A stretch of 64,000 nucleotides of DNA from JASJBU01 sp963797085 (GTDB lineage: Bacteria > Pseudomonadota > Gammaproteobacteria > Chromatiales > Chromatiaceae). The stretch spans positions 124,001 to 188,000 of the forward strand of contig CAWCOA010000004.1 in NCBI GenBank assembly GCA_963797085.1, written 5' to 3'. Position 1 is the first letter of the stretch, and each line of letters starts with the position of its first letter. Of the stretch, positions 15,523 through 23,396 are shown one piece after another. A model generated the notes under the pieces. The model was not told where the DNA came from. It saw only the letters and a program-made list of their open reading frames with translations, and searched no databases. Both the position numbers and the translations under genes were made by a program.

Positions 15523-16914
15523 TCAGCCTTTGCGGCTGACAAACTTCTTCAACCTTTGTCGCTTCTGAATCTGCCGGCTGGTTAACTTGTTCCTCTTGCC
15601 CTCGAAGGGGTTTTTACCGGAACGGAACTCCAGCCTGATGGGCGTGCCCTTTAAATTCAGCGCCTTGCGGAAGCGGCTTATCAGAAACCGCTTGTAGGGC
15701 TCAGGGACCTTCTCGGTCTGATTGCCATGGATCACAATGATCGGAGGGTTCTTCCCCCCCTGGTGGGCATAACGCAGCTTGATGCGCCTGCCATGCACCA
15801 GGGGCGGCTGATGTTCCTGCACCAGCAGCTCCAGCAGGCGGGTCAGTTCCGGGGTCGACAGGTCGCGTATGGCGTTGGCATAGGCCTTATCCACCATGGC
15901 ATAAAGATCCCCTACCCCGGAGCCATGCAGAGCCGAGATGAAGTGCAGTCGGGCGAAGCTGAGAAACGGCAGCTTACGTTCGATCTCTTCACGCATCTGT
16001 TCCCGCTGATCCTGCGACAGACCATCCCATTTATTGACCACCAGCACCAGGGCGCGCCCAGATTCAAGGATATGGCCAGCCAGATTGGCGTCCTGCTCCC
16101 CAACCCCCTGCTGGGCATCCAGCACCAGCAACACCACATTGGCCTGCTCAATGGCCTGCAGGGTTTTAATGATGCTGAATTTCTCGATGACCTCTTTAAT
16201 CCGCGCCCGGCGTCTGACGCCTGCAGTATCGATCAGGGTGTAATGTTTCGCGTCTCGTTCGATGGGTATGAAGATACTGTCCCGGGTGGTGCCGGGTTGA
16301 TCGAAGGCCACCACCCGCTCTTCGCCCAACAGACGGTTGACCAGCGTGGACTTGCCCACGTTGGGGCGGCCCACGACAGCCACCAAGGTCCCTTGAGCTT
16401 CCTCTTCAGGGGGTGTTTCAGCTTGCGGCAGGGTCGCGAGCACCTGATTGATCAGGGAATTGACGCCCTGTCCATGCACGGCTGCAATAGATACCGGATC
16501 ACCCAGGCCCAAGTTATAGAAATCCGTCGCGGCAACCTCAGCATCCAGGCCTTCACTTTTGTTGGGCACCAGCGTGACCGGCGTACCGGTGCGCCTCAAC
16601 TGCTCGGCAATGATCATATCGCCGGCAGTACAACCCTGTCTGGCATCCAGCAGAAACAGGATATGGTCAGCTTCACCAATGGCTTGCCTGACCTGCTGCT
16701 CCATGAGCAGGTCGATACCATCGGGATCTACGCTGATACCCCCGGTGTCGACCAGCAGATAGGGACTGTCACCCATCTTACCGGTGCCATAATTACGATC
16801 CCGGGTCAGCCCCGGTTGATCCGCCACCAAGGCATCACGACTGCGAGTGAGACGATTGAAGAGGGTCGACTTGCCCACATTCGGGCGGCCGACCAAGGCA
16901 ATGACAGGAAGCAT
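15523..16914 (-). CDS. der: Ribosome-assembly GTPase Der (EngA)
   Basis: 463 residues with two tandem GTPase domains and a KH-like C-terminal domain. Two P-loops read GRPNVGKSTLFNRL (about residue 8) and GRPNVGKSTLVNRL (about residue 182); each is followed by DxxG-type motifs (DTGGIS, DTAGV) and NKxD-type motifs (NKSEG, NKWDG). The C-terminus has HQGGKNPPIIVIHGN, then RFLISRFRKALNLKGTPIRL and the basic tail. Der acts in 50S subunit maturation. It follows bamB by five bases, the classical gammaproteobacterial bamB-der pair, and continues into the SPL-like gene. Confidence 0.97.
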   Translation of the reverse strand: MLPVIALVGRPNVGKSTLFNRLTRSRDALVADQPGLTRDRNYGTGKMGDSPYLLVDTGGISVDPDGIDLLMEQQVRQAIGEADHILFLLDARQGCTAGDMIIAEQLRRTGTPVTLVPNKSEGLDAEVAATDFYNLGLGDPVSIAAVHGQGVNSLINQVLATLPQAETPPEEEAQGTLVAVVGRPNVGKSTLVNRLLGEERVVAFDQPGTTRDSIFIPIERDAKHYTLIDTAGVRRRARIKEVIEKFSIIKTLQAIEQANVVLLVLDAQQGVGEQDANLAGHILESGRALVLVVNKWDGLSQDQREQMREEIERKLPFLSFARLHFISALHGSGVGDLYAMVDKAYANAIRDLSTPELTRLLELLVQEHQPPLVHGRRIKLRYAHQGGKNPPIIVIHGNQTEKVPEPYKRFLISRFRKALNLKGTPIRLEFRSGKNPFEGKRNKLTSRQIQKRQRLKKFVSRKG

Positions 16915-16919
16915 CCGCG

Positions 16920-18089
16920 TTATTCAGATTCGCCGGATTCAGCTTCGATGGGTTTGGCTTGCAAGGCCGTCAGCCGACCATTTTTGTCAAGCACATAAAG
17001 CACCCCGTCTGCCACCAAAGGCTTGGCATGAATACCGTCCCGGCCCGGCCTGACTCTGGCCAACATGCGCCCATCGTCTTTGGCGAACCAGTGCAGATAA
17101 CCTTCCAGATCACCCACTACCAGGTAGTCATCGAAAATCGCAGGCGCGGAGAGCTGACGGGCATGCAGCGCCTTCTGCTGCCAGAGCGTCGCTCCATTTG
17201 TGGCATCCAGTGACCAGATGTGGTCCTCGGCGTCGGTCACAAAGACTTCCCGCCAGTCAGCATCGAGGCCGGCATAGGTGGAGATCTCGCGCTTCCATAA
17301 CACAACCCCACTGCTTTCCGAGATGGCTGCCACCCCGCCCTGGAAACTGCCGCCATAGACCACGCCTTCCACCAGCACCGGGTCGGCATCGATATCCACA
17401 ACCCGCTCCAGCTCGGTTCGACCGTGTGGCGAGGCAACGACCGTTTCCCAGAGCAGGTTTCCGGTATTCAATGCCAGGCACACCAGTTTACCGTTCGGAA
17501 AACCGATGAAGGCCCGGGAATCATTCACCACCGGAGAACTGTCGCCGCGTAAGGTTAGCACCGGGACAGTACGGTCAAAACTCCAGCGGGTAACGCCGTT
17601 ACCCGCATTCACCCCTAGGACCCGGCCATCGGAGGTGCGCACCACCACGGTGCCTGACTCCCCTGCCGGGGAAGAGAGCAGCTCACTACTGACCCTGCGG
17701 CGCCAGCGTTCCTCACCATCAGCGGCATCCAGCGCGATCAGCACGGCTTCGTCTGCGCCGAGCAGCAGCAGGTCACCGACCAAACCCGGGCCGCCGCTCA
17801 ACTCAGAATCAATCTTCTTACGCCAGATCACCTCGCCATTGACTGCGTCGACGGCCAGGACCTGACCTTCAGGGTCCGCTAGGTATAATATCCCCTGGCG
17901 TACCACGGGATGCAGCGCTATAAACTTCTGCTCATTATCGGCAACAGAGAGATCCCACAGGGTCTCGATCTCGAGAGACGCCTCAAACTCGACGAGTTCG
18001 GCTGGCGGATCTGCATTGTCCTTGGCCGCAAACATGCTGCAGCCGGAGAGCAGCGTCAGCATCAGCGCCATTGTTAACAGACGGGGCAT
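16920..18089 (-). CDS. bamB: Outer-membrane assembly lipoprotein BamB
   Basis: 389 residues from the ATG at 18089; an upstream TTG at 18101 is possible but would overlap the yfgM stop. The N-terminus MPRLLTMALMLTLLSGC is a lipoprotein signal with a lipobox (LSGC). The body is an eight-bladed PQQ-type beta-propeller with repeated motifs such as VLAVDAVNGEVIWRKK, LIALDAADGEERWRRR and VLGVNAGNGVTRWSF. BamB is an accessory lipoprotein of the BAM complex, which inserts beta-barrel proteins into the outer membrane. It lies between yfgM and der as in E. coli. Confidence 0.95.
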   Translation of the reverse strand: MPRLLTMALMLTLLSGCSMFAAKDNADPPAELVEFEASLEIETLWDLSVADNEQKFIALHPVVRQGILYLADPEGQVLAVDAVNGEVIWRKKIDSELSGGPGLVGDLLLLGADEAVLIALDAADGEERWRRRVSSELLSSPAGESGTVVVRTSDGRVLGVNAGNGVTRWSFDRTVPVLTLRGDSSPVVNDSRAFIGFPNGKLVCLALNTGNLLWETVVASPHGRTELERVVDIDADPVLVEGVVYGGSFQGGVAAISESSGVVLWKREISTYAGLDADWREVFVTDAEDHIWSLDATNGATLWQQKALHARQLSAPAIFDDYLVVGDLEGYLHWFAKDDGRMLARVRPGRDGIHAKPLVADGVLYVLDKNGRLTALQAKPIEAESGESE

Positions 18090-18097
18090 AGTAAATC

Positions 18098-18724
18098 TCA
18101 AGGGTTAGCAATCGCCAGGTCGTCGAGTTTCATCTGCACCTGGTCCGGATTTGCCACATTCTGTGACAGGGCCATGCTGTAGGCATCGTGCGCAGCTGTC
18201 GTGTCCTCTTGCGCCCGCGCGATGTCGCCTCTCAATTCAGCGTATTCGCCGGCAAAGCCGCCTTCGCTCACATCCGCCAGTTTAGCGGCGCCAGCCAGAT
18301 CCCCATCACTCAGCAGCAGTCTGGCCAGGTTGAGCTGGACCAACTGCTTCAGACTGCCATCGGAACTGTTCTGCAGGGCCCATTCCAGTTGTGAGCGCGC
18401 TGCCGCACTGTCGCCCTGCTCCAGTTTGAAACGTGCCTGGGTCATTGCCGCCAATACCGCGTAACTGGTCGATTCATAGTCCACTCTGAGCAGCTCAGCC
18501 TGATTCGCGGCGGCCTCTGCGTCACCGTTGTCGACAGCAACCATCAGTTGACTGAAAGCGACAGAAGCCTCTTTGCCGATACGATCCTGATAGCTGTTCC
18601 AACCCTGCCAGCCAAACACCGCACCCAGGCCGATGACCAGTCCAGCCACGACTGAAGTGCCGTTCTCTTTCCACCACTTCTTTATCGCCTCAACTTGTTC
18701 TTCTTCAGTTTGGTAAACGCTCAT
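18098..18724 (-). CDS. yfgM: YfgM family tetratricopeptide-repeat inner-membrane protein
   Basis: 208 residues. A short cytoplasmic N-terminus (MSVYQTEEEQVEAIKKWWKE) precedes one transmembrane segment (about residues 20-42, VVAGLVIGLGAVFGWQGW), then a periplasmic helical domain with TPR-like repeats (AVLAAMTQARFKLEQGDSAA, LKQLVQLNLARLLLSDGDLA). E. coli YfgM associates with PpiD and SecYEG and influences envelope stress. The gene overlaps the start region of bamB closely, consistent with a yfgM-bamB-der operon. Confidence 0.92.
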   Translation of the reverse strand: MSVYQTEEEQVEAIKKWWKENGTSVVAGLVIGLGAVFGWQGWNSYQDRIGKEASVAFSQLMVAVDNGDAEAAANQAELLRVDYESTSYAVLAAMTQARFKLEQGDSAAARSQLEWALQNSSDGSLKQLVQLNLARLLLSDGDLAGAAKLADVSEGGFAGEYAELRGDIARAQEDTTAAHDAYSMALSQNVANPDQVQMKLDDLAIANP

Positions 18725-18755
18725 GCCGTTTTCCCTTTATCTTTTTCCTGTGGTT

Positions 18756-18785
18756 AAAAAAATAATAGCGATAGAGCACCGCTAT
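18756..18785 (-). terminator. Likely intrinsic terminator between hisS and yfgM
   Basis: On the minus strand ATAGCG, a nine-base loop and CGCTAT are followed by TA and a seven-T run (plus-strand A-run at 18756-18762). The stem is only six pairs and partly AT, so termination may be partial and let hisS transcripts enter yfgM. Confidence 0.5.
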
Positions 18786-18815
18786 AAACCTTTTTTCGAT
18801 TCTGTTCTACAGCTG

Positions 18816-20084
18816 CTATAACCTGGCAGCCAGCACAGCCGCTAAATCCGTCAATTTCACCTGCTGCTGAGGATCTTCTCCACGCAACGGTTTGAGACCT
18901 GCTTCTCCTCTGGAAAGCTCATCGTCCCCGAGAATCAATGCATAACTGGCGTTGCTTTTATCCGCCTTCTTGAACTGACTCTTGAAGCTGCCGCCGCCGC
19001 AGTGGGCATGCAAGCGCAGCTGCGGCAATTCATCACGCAGGCGCTCCCCCAGCAGCAGCCCTTCTCGTTGCGCCTGCTCCCCTACCATCACCAGATAGAC
19101 ATCGACACCGGGCAGGCGTTGTGCAATATCCGTCTGCTCCAATAATGCGATGAGGCGCTCCAGACCCATGGCGAATCCGACCGCCGCCACCTTTTTGCCG
19201 CCCAACTGCTCCACCAGGCCATCGTAACGACCACCGGCGCACACCGTTCCCTGGGCCCCCAGTTGGTCGGTGACCCACTCGAATACCGTGCGGGCGTAGT
19301 AATCGAGCCCCCTGACCAGGTGCGGATTGACCACAAAGTCCTGGCCAGCCGCCTTGAGCCCTGCACAGAGCTCCTCGAAGTGGCGCCGTGACTCATCACC
19401 CAGATGTTCCATCAGGCTAGGCGCAGCGTCCAGCAATGGGGTCATCTGCGGGTTTTTGCTATCCAGAATGCGCAGCGGATTACTCTCGAGACGGCGTCGA
19501 CTGTCTTCATCAAGTTCCCCAGAGCGATCCCGAAAAAAACTCACCAGTTCATCCCGGTAACTCGTGCGCTCGGCAGCGCTGCCGAGGGTATTGATCTGCA
19601 GCTGCAGATCCTTTAGCCCCAGTTCTTTCCAGATCCGGGCAGTGATGAGGATCTGCTCCAGATCCACATCCGGACCCTCGAGACCGAAACTCTCCACGCC
19701 AATCTGATGAAACTGGCGGTAACGGCCCTTTTGCGGCCGTTCATGACGAAACATCGGCCCCTGGTACCAGAGCTTCTGCACCTGATTGAACAGCAGGCCA
19801 TTTTCCAACCCGGCCCTGACACATCCGGCAGTGCCCTCGGGCCGTAAAGTCAGGCTGTCTCCATTGCGGTCCTCGAAGGTGTACATCTCCTTTTCGACGA
19901 TATCGGTGACTTCGCCAATGGAACGCTTGAACAGTTCGGTCAGTTCCAAAATCGGCATGCGGATCTCCGCATAGCCATAGCGGCAGAGTACCGAACGGAC
20001 GGTATCCTCCAGAAATTGCCACAAGGGCGTCTGCTGGGGCAGGATGTCCTTCATCCCGCGAATGGCCTGGATGTACTTTGCCAT
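18816..20084 (-). CDS. hisS: Histidyl-tRNA synthetase
   Basis: 422 residues, a class II aminoacyl-tRNA synthetase. Motif 2 and surroundings read WYQGPMFRHERPQKGRYRQF, then HQIGVESFG; histidine-specific motifs are LVRGLDYYARTVFEW and the motif-3 VGFAMGLERLIALL. The C-terminal anticodon-binding domain (VYLVMVGEQAQREGLLLGER ... GGGSFKSQFKKADKSNASYA) is complete. It charges tRNAHis. No clear Shine-Dalgarno sequence is visible before the ATG. In most gammaproteobacteria ispG sits immediately upstream, between rodZ and hisS; here it is missing. Confidence 0.97.
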   Translation of the reverse strand: MAKYIQAIRGMKDILPQQTPLWQFLEDTVRSVLCRYGYAEIRMPILELTELFKRSIGEVTDIVEKEMYTFEDRNGDSLTLRPEGTAGCVRAGLENGLLFNQVQKLWYQGPMFRHERPQKGRYRQFHQIGVESFGLEGPDVDLEQILITARIWKELGLKDLQLQINTLGSAAERTSYRDELVSFFRDRSGELDEDSRRRLESNPLRILDSKNPQMTPLLDAAPSLMEHLGDESRRHFEELCAGLKAAGQDFVVNPHLVRGLDYYARTVFEWVTDQLGAQGTVCAGGRYDGLVEQLGGKKVAAVGFAMGLERLIALLEQTDIAQRLPGVDVYLVMVGEQAQREGLLLGERLRDELPQLRLHAHCGGGSFKSQFKKADKSNASYALILGDDELSRGEAGLKPLRGEDPQQQVKLTDLAAVLAARL

Positions 20085-20152
20085 CGATTGAAAACGTCTA
20101 AACCGCTGCTGGAATCAAACGGCGAAGGGTATCATGGTTATCGACTATCTTC

Positions 20153-20186
20153 CTAGTACTCCTTCAATAGTACAAAGAAGGACTAG
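20153..20186. repeat. Imperfect inverted repeat between rodZ and hisS
   Basis: CTAGT-ACT-CCTTC (20153-20165) is complementary to GAAGGACTAG (20177-20186) except for a three-base bulge. It lies in the 146-base gap where ispG would normally be. It could be a hairpin, a weak terminator of rodZ, or a deletion scar. Confidence 0.4.
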
Positions 20187-20230
20187 ACTGCTTGTCCTGT
20201 GAAATCACCCATAATGCCGGAGCAGTCGAG

Positions 20231-21251
20231 CTATTCGATACTCTGTGAGGTTTCAAGGGTGAAGCGCGCAACATTACCGCGCGTATGGGCAGCCAGATCG
20301 TAGGGCCTTCCATTCAGCGTCATGCTAACCACGTTGGCATTACCCAGGATGACCTTGAAGGGCCCAAGGTCAGATTCAAGTTCGTACCGAGTCCCGGCGT
20401 TCTTTTCACCAATGATATGCGCCCTGCCAGTTGCATCTCGCACTTCAGCCCAGCATTTACCAGTAAATTCAATTACCAGGCGCCCATCAGCCAATGGCTC
20501 CGGTTGCGGCTCTGACGGCAGATCCCGGATGACTTCTGGAATGGCCTCCGGTACCGCTGGGGGCTGCTGCTCCAGCCTCGCCTGATCCTCCTCGAAAGTC
20601 GAGATCGACGGCTCGGAATCGATAGTTTGTTCTGTTTCCATCATTTCTGAGCTTGGCGCGTCGTCAAGCAACCGTGTCTGAGGCTCGCTGTCAGCGCCAA
20701 ACGCAGATTCCTCTTGAACCGCCGGGGCCATTTCATAGCTCTCGGCAAAAGAAGTATCTGCGGGTTGATCCATTTCGAGGCTCTTGCGGCGTGATATCCT
20801 CCACCGCCTCATCCTGCCAGCCAAATCGACCCTGCCACCAGATGAACAACAGGGCAACCAGCCCGACAACAATCAACCAGGTAGCCAGTTGCACCAGGCC
20901 ATGACTACTGCGAACCTCCTGCTTGATCTGCACGAAACCTTTGGCACTGAGGGAATCCCGAGGATCCTTGGGGGATGATTTCTGATAAGCGGCTATAATC
21001 TCGCTCTCAGGCAAACCCAATAGCCGGGCATAGTTGCGCAGATAACCCTGTGTAAACACGGTTCCGGGCAGTGCGTCGAAATCATCCCTCTCAAGGCCCT
21101 CGATCAGGGTTTCGCTCAAATGCAGCTGAGCGGCGACCCGCGATTGATCCAGACCCTGCAATTCCCGCTCCTTACGCAGGCGGGCACCCGGTCCAATACT
21201 GGCTTCCGCTGAGACCTTCTGCTCTGTTTCATGACTGGATAAGACAGTCAT
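20231..21251 (-). CDS. rodZ: Cytoskeletal protein RodZ (apparent single-base frameshift)
   Basis: The ATG at 21251 follows GGAGAG. The N-terminal helix-turn-helix reads LRKERELQGLDQSRVAAQLH, then LSETLIEGLERDDFDALPGT and VFTQGYLRNYARLLGLPE, all typical of RodZ, which links MreB to the membrane in rod-shape control. A transmembrane helix (LATWLIVVGLVALLFIWWQG) follows. Just after it the frame is lost near 20785 (DEAVEDITPQ), and the downstream frame resumes with SLEMDQPADTSFAES and runs through the periplasmic domain GRLVIEFTGKCWAEVRDATG to FTLETSQSIE. One extra base, or two missing ones, explains the break. Its place between pilF and hisS is standard. Read literally, the protein would lose its periplasmic domain. 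Confidence 0.9.
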
Positions 21252-21364
21252 TGTCTGCTCTCCATGCGAACACGAACGACTGCAGAAGCAGGGGAGTTCA
21301 TGGTTAAGTAATCTATGCAATTCATACCGTTGATATCACCTTGAAACAATTGCCGACTTGTGGA

Positions 21365-22156
21365 TCACCTTCCGGACCGGCGTAGCATCTGGACTTCTGG
21401 GGCGTCGGGAAATTCCTCTATCAATTGGGTACTGTAATCCCGCATCCTGATGGGGTCACCCAGGCTTCTTTCAATCTGTACGCCAAGCCACAGGGAAGCG
21501 GCCGTTGCCCTGGCAACACTGTTGTGGCGCTCCAAGTAGGCACGGGCTGAAAGGTGATTTTTTTGTGCGTAGGAGAGTTTTGCCATCTGATAGAGGGCCT
21601 GAGGATATTTGTCATTGGAGGACAGTGCCTTACGATAATAAGTTTCCGCTTCAGCCATATTACCCGACAAATCGGCACAGAGACCTGCATTGGTCATCGC
21701 CACCCAGGGTGTCGGATAGAGGGGATTACTCAGCGCGTTGTCGAATTCCCTTCCCGCTTTCTCATAGAAACCCTGCTTGCAGAAGAAGCTGCCTCTCGCG
21801 TTACGGATATAGGGGTTCTGGGGTTGCAGCTTGACTGCTTTTTCGTAATGCTCCCCTGCCAGGCCAATATTCCCCAGACGTTCATAGAGGATTGCAATGA
21901 CGTTATGCGCCTCGGCGTTTTGCGGATCAACTGAGATTGCCTTTTTAAGCTTTTTCAAGGCGATAGCTGGCTGATTATCGCGCAGATAGGCAATGCCCAT
22001 TTCGACATAGATTGCTGCCGGGCTATCGCGCTGTTCGGCGCCCAGGTCGCCAGTAGTGTCACCATCGTTGCTGACCTGACCCTGACTGGCGCAGCCTCCG
22101 ATGACTAGCGTCAGCAACAGGATAAGCAGCTTGAGTTCAGGGTTGCTACGATTCAT
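21365..22156 (-). CDS. pilF: Type IV pilus biogenesis lipoprotein PilF/PilW
   Basis: 263 residues. The N-terminus KLLILLLTLVIGGC is a lipoprotein signal with a GGC lipobox (Cys about residue 22). The rest is TPR repeats: YVEMGIAYLRDNQPAIALKK, HNVIAILYERLGNIGLAGEH, NARGSFFCKQGFYEKAGREF, and TNAGLCADLSGNMAEAETYY. PilF is the pilotin that helps the PilQ secretin reach and assemble in the outer membrane. The start codon overlaps the rlmN stop by four bases, as in many gammaproteobacteria. Confidence 0.93.
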   Translation of the reverse strand: MNRSNPELKLLILLLTLVIGGCASQGQVSNDGDTTGDLGAEQRDSPAAIYVEMGIAYLRDNQPAIALKKLKKAISVDPQNAEAHNVIAILYERLGNIGLAGEHYEKAVKLQPQNPYIRNARGSFFCKQGFYEKAGREFDNALSNPLYPTPWVAMTNAGLCADLSGNMAEAETYYRKALSSNDKYPQALYQMAKLSYAQKNHLSARAYLERHNSVARATAASLWLGVQIERSLGDPIRMRDYSTQLIEEFPDAPEVQMLRRSGR

Positions 22157-23283
22157 GAAGCGCGCACCTCAGCAGCTGTTGACTGTTTGCGTTTCAGTTC
22201 CCGCCTGCTGCGATCCCTGACCTTCCCCACCAACTGACCACAGGCTGCGTCAATCTCATCACCCCGCGTTTTGCGGGTCATGGAGATGATGCCTGAACGT
22301 TTCAGCCGCTGGCGAAAGGCCTCTACCCGCTCCGGCGGGGAAGCCTGATAATCGGTACCGGGAAAAGGATTGAAGGGAATCAGATTGACCTTGGACGGCG
22401 TGCCTTCCAGCAGCCGGATCAAGGCCTTGGCCTGCTGCAGACTGTCATTGATACCGTCCAGCATCACGTACTCCCAGGTCACCTTACGCCGCTTGTCGCC
22501 ACGAATAAACTCACGGCAGGTGGGAATCAGCTCTTCCAGGGGATATTTCCGATTGATTGGTACCAGCTGATCCCGCAAGGCGTTGTCTGGCGCATGCAGG
22601 GAGACTGCCAGGCTCACGTCACTGACCTCCCTGAGCTGTTTCAGCGCCGGAACGATACCGGAAGTGCTGATGGTGACTCGGTATTTTGAGAGCATATAGG
22701 CCAGATCGTTCTGCATGATATTCATCGCCCTCACTACCGCATCGAAGTTGGCCAGGGGCTCGCCCATGCCCATCATCACCACGTTGGTCGGGGGATGACC
22801 CAACTCCCGGGTGGCGATCCACACCTGGCCGATGATCTCTGCCACCGACAGATTTCGGTTGAAGCCCTGCTGGGCGGTGGAACAGAACGAGCAGTCGAGG
22901 GCGCAGCCCACCTGGGAAGAGACACAGATTGTGCTGCGCCCATCATCGGGTATGTATACCGTCTCGATGCGCTGGCCATCCAACAATTCAATCAGCCATT
23001 TGCGCGTGCCATCCAGCGCGGGTTGTTCGAAAACCAGCTCCGGAAGCCGCACCTCGGCCTGAGAGTTCAACTGCTCCCGCAAGCGCTTGGAGATATCCGT
23101 CATGGCGTCAAAGTCGGTGACGCCGTGCTTGTGAATCCATTTGAAGACATTGCGACCATGGAAGGCCTTTGAACCCAGGGTCAGGAAAAACGCCTCCATC
23201 GCCTGCAGATCCAAATCCAACAGGTTGATTTTGTCGATATCGCTCAAAGGAAAGTTTCCATTAAATTGGTTGAGTGTAGCCAT
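22153..23283 (-). CDS. rlmN: 23S rRNA (adenine2503-C2)/tRNA methyltransferase RlmN
   Basis: 376 residues. The radical SAM motif is CxxxCxxC in VGCALDCSFCSTAQQGFNRN. Other RlmN blocks are KINLLDLDLQAMEAFF (which supports the upstream start), VVMMGMGEPLANFDAVVRAM, TISTSGIVPALKQL, LAVSLHAPDNALRDQLVPIN, KYPLEELIPTCREFI and the C-terminal RKTRGDEIDAACGQL with the methyl-carrier Cys. It methylates A2503 of 23S rRNA and A37 of some tRNAs. It heads the rlmN-pilF-rodZ group. Confidence 0.97.
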   Translation of the reverse strand: MATLNQFNGNFPLSDIDKINLLDLDLQAMEAFFLTLGSKAFHGRNVFKWIHKHGVTDFDAMTDISKRLREQLNSQAEVRLPELVFEQPALDGTRKWLIELLDGQRIETVYIPDDGRSTICVSSQVGCALDCSFCSTAQQGFNRNLSVAEIIGQVWIATRELGHPPTNVVMMGMGEPLANFDAVVRAMNIMQNDLAYMLSKYRVTISTSGIVPALKQLREVSDVSLAVSLHAPDNALRDQLVPINRKYPLEELIPTCREFIRGDKRRKVTWEYVMLDGINDSLQQAKALIRLLEGTPSKVNLIPFNPFPGTDYQASPPERVEAFRQRLKRSGIISMTRKTRGDEIDAACGQLVGKVRDRSRRELKRKQSTAAEVRAS

Positions 23284-23396
23284 TTCGGACAGCGCTGCAT
23301 AATCCTGACCGGAAACCGCCGCCGCAGTCGATAAAATGCCGCCAGTTTAGCCGGGTGGCATGTGCCTGGCAATTTGCCGGCGCATTACAAGCACAA

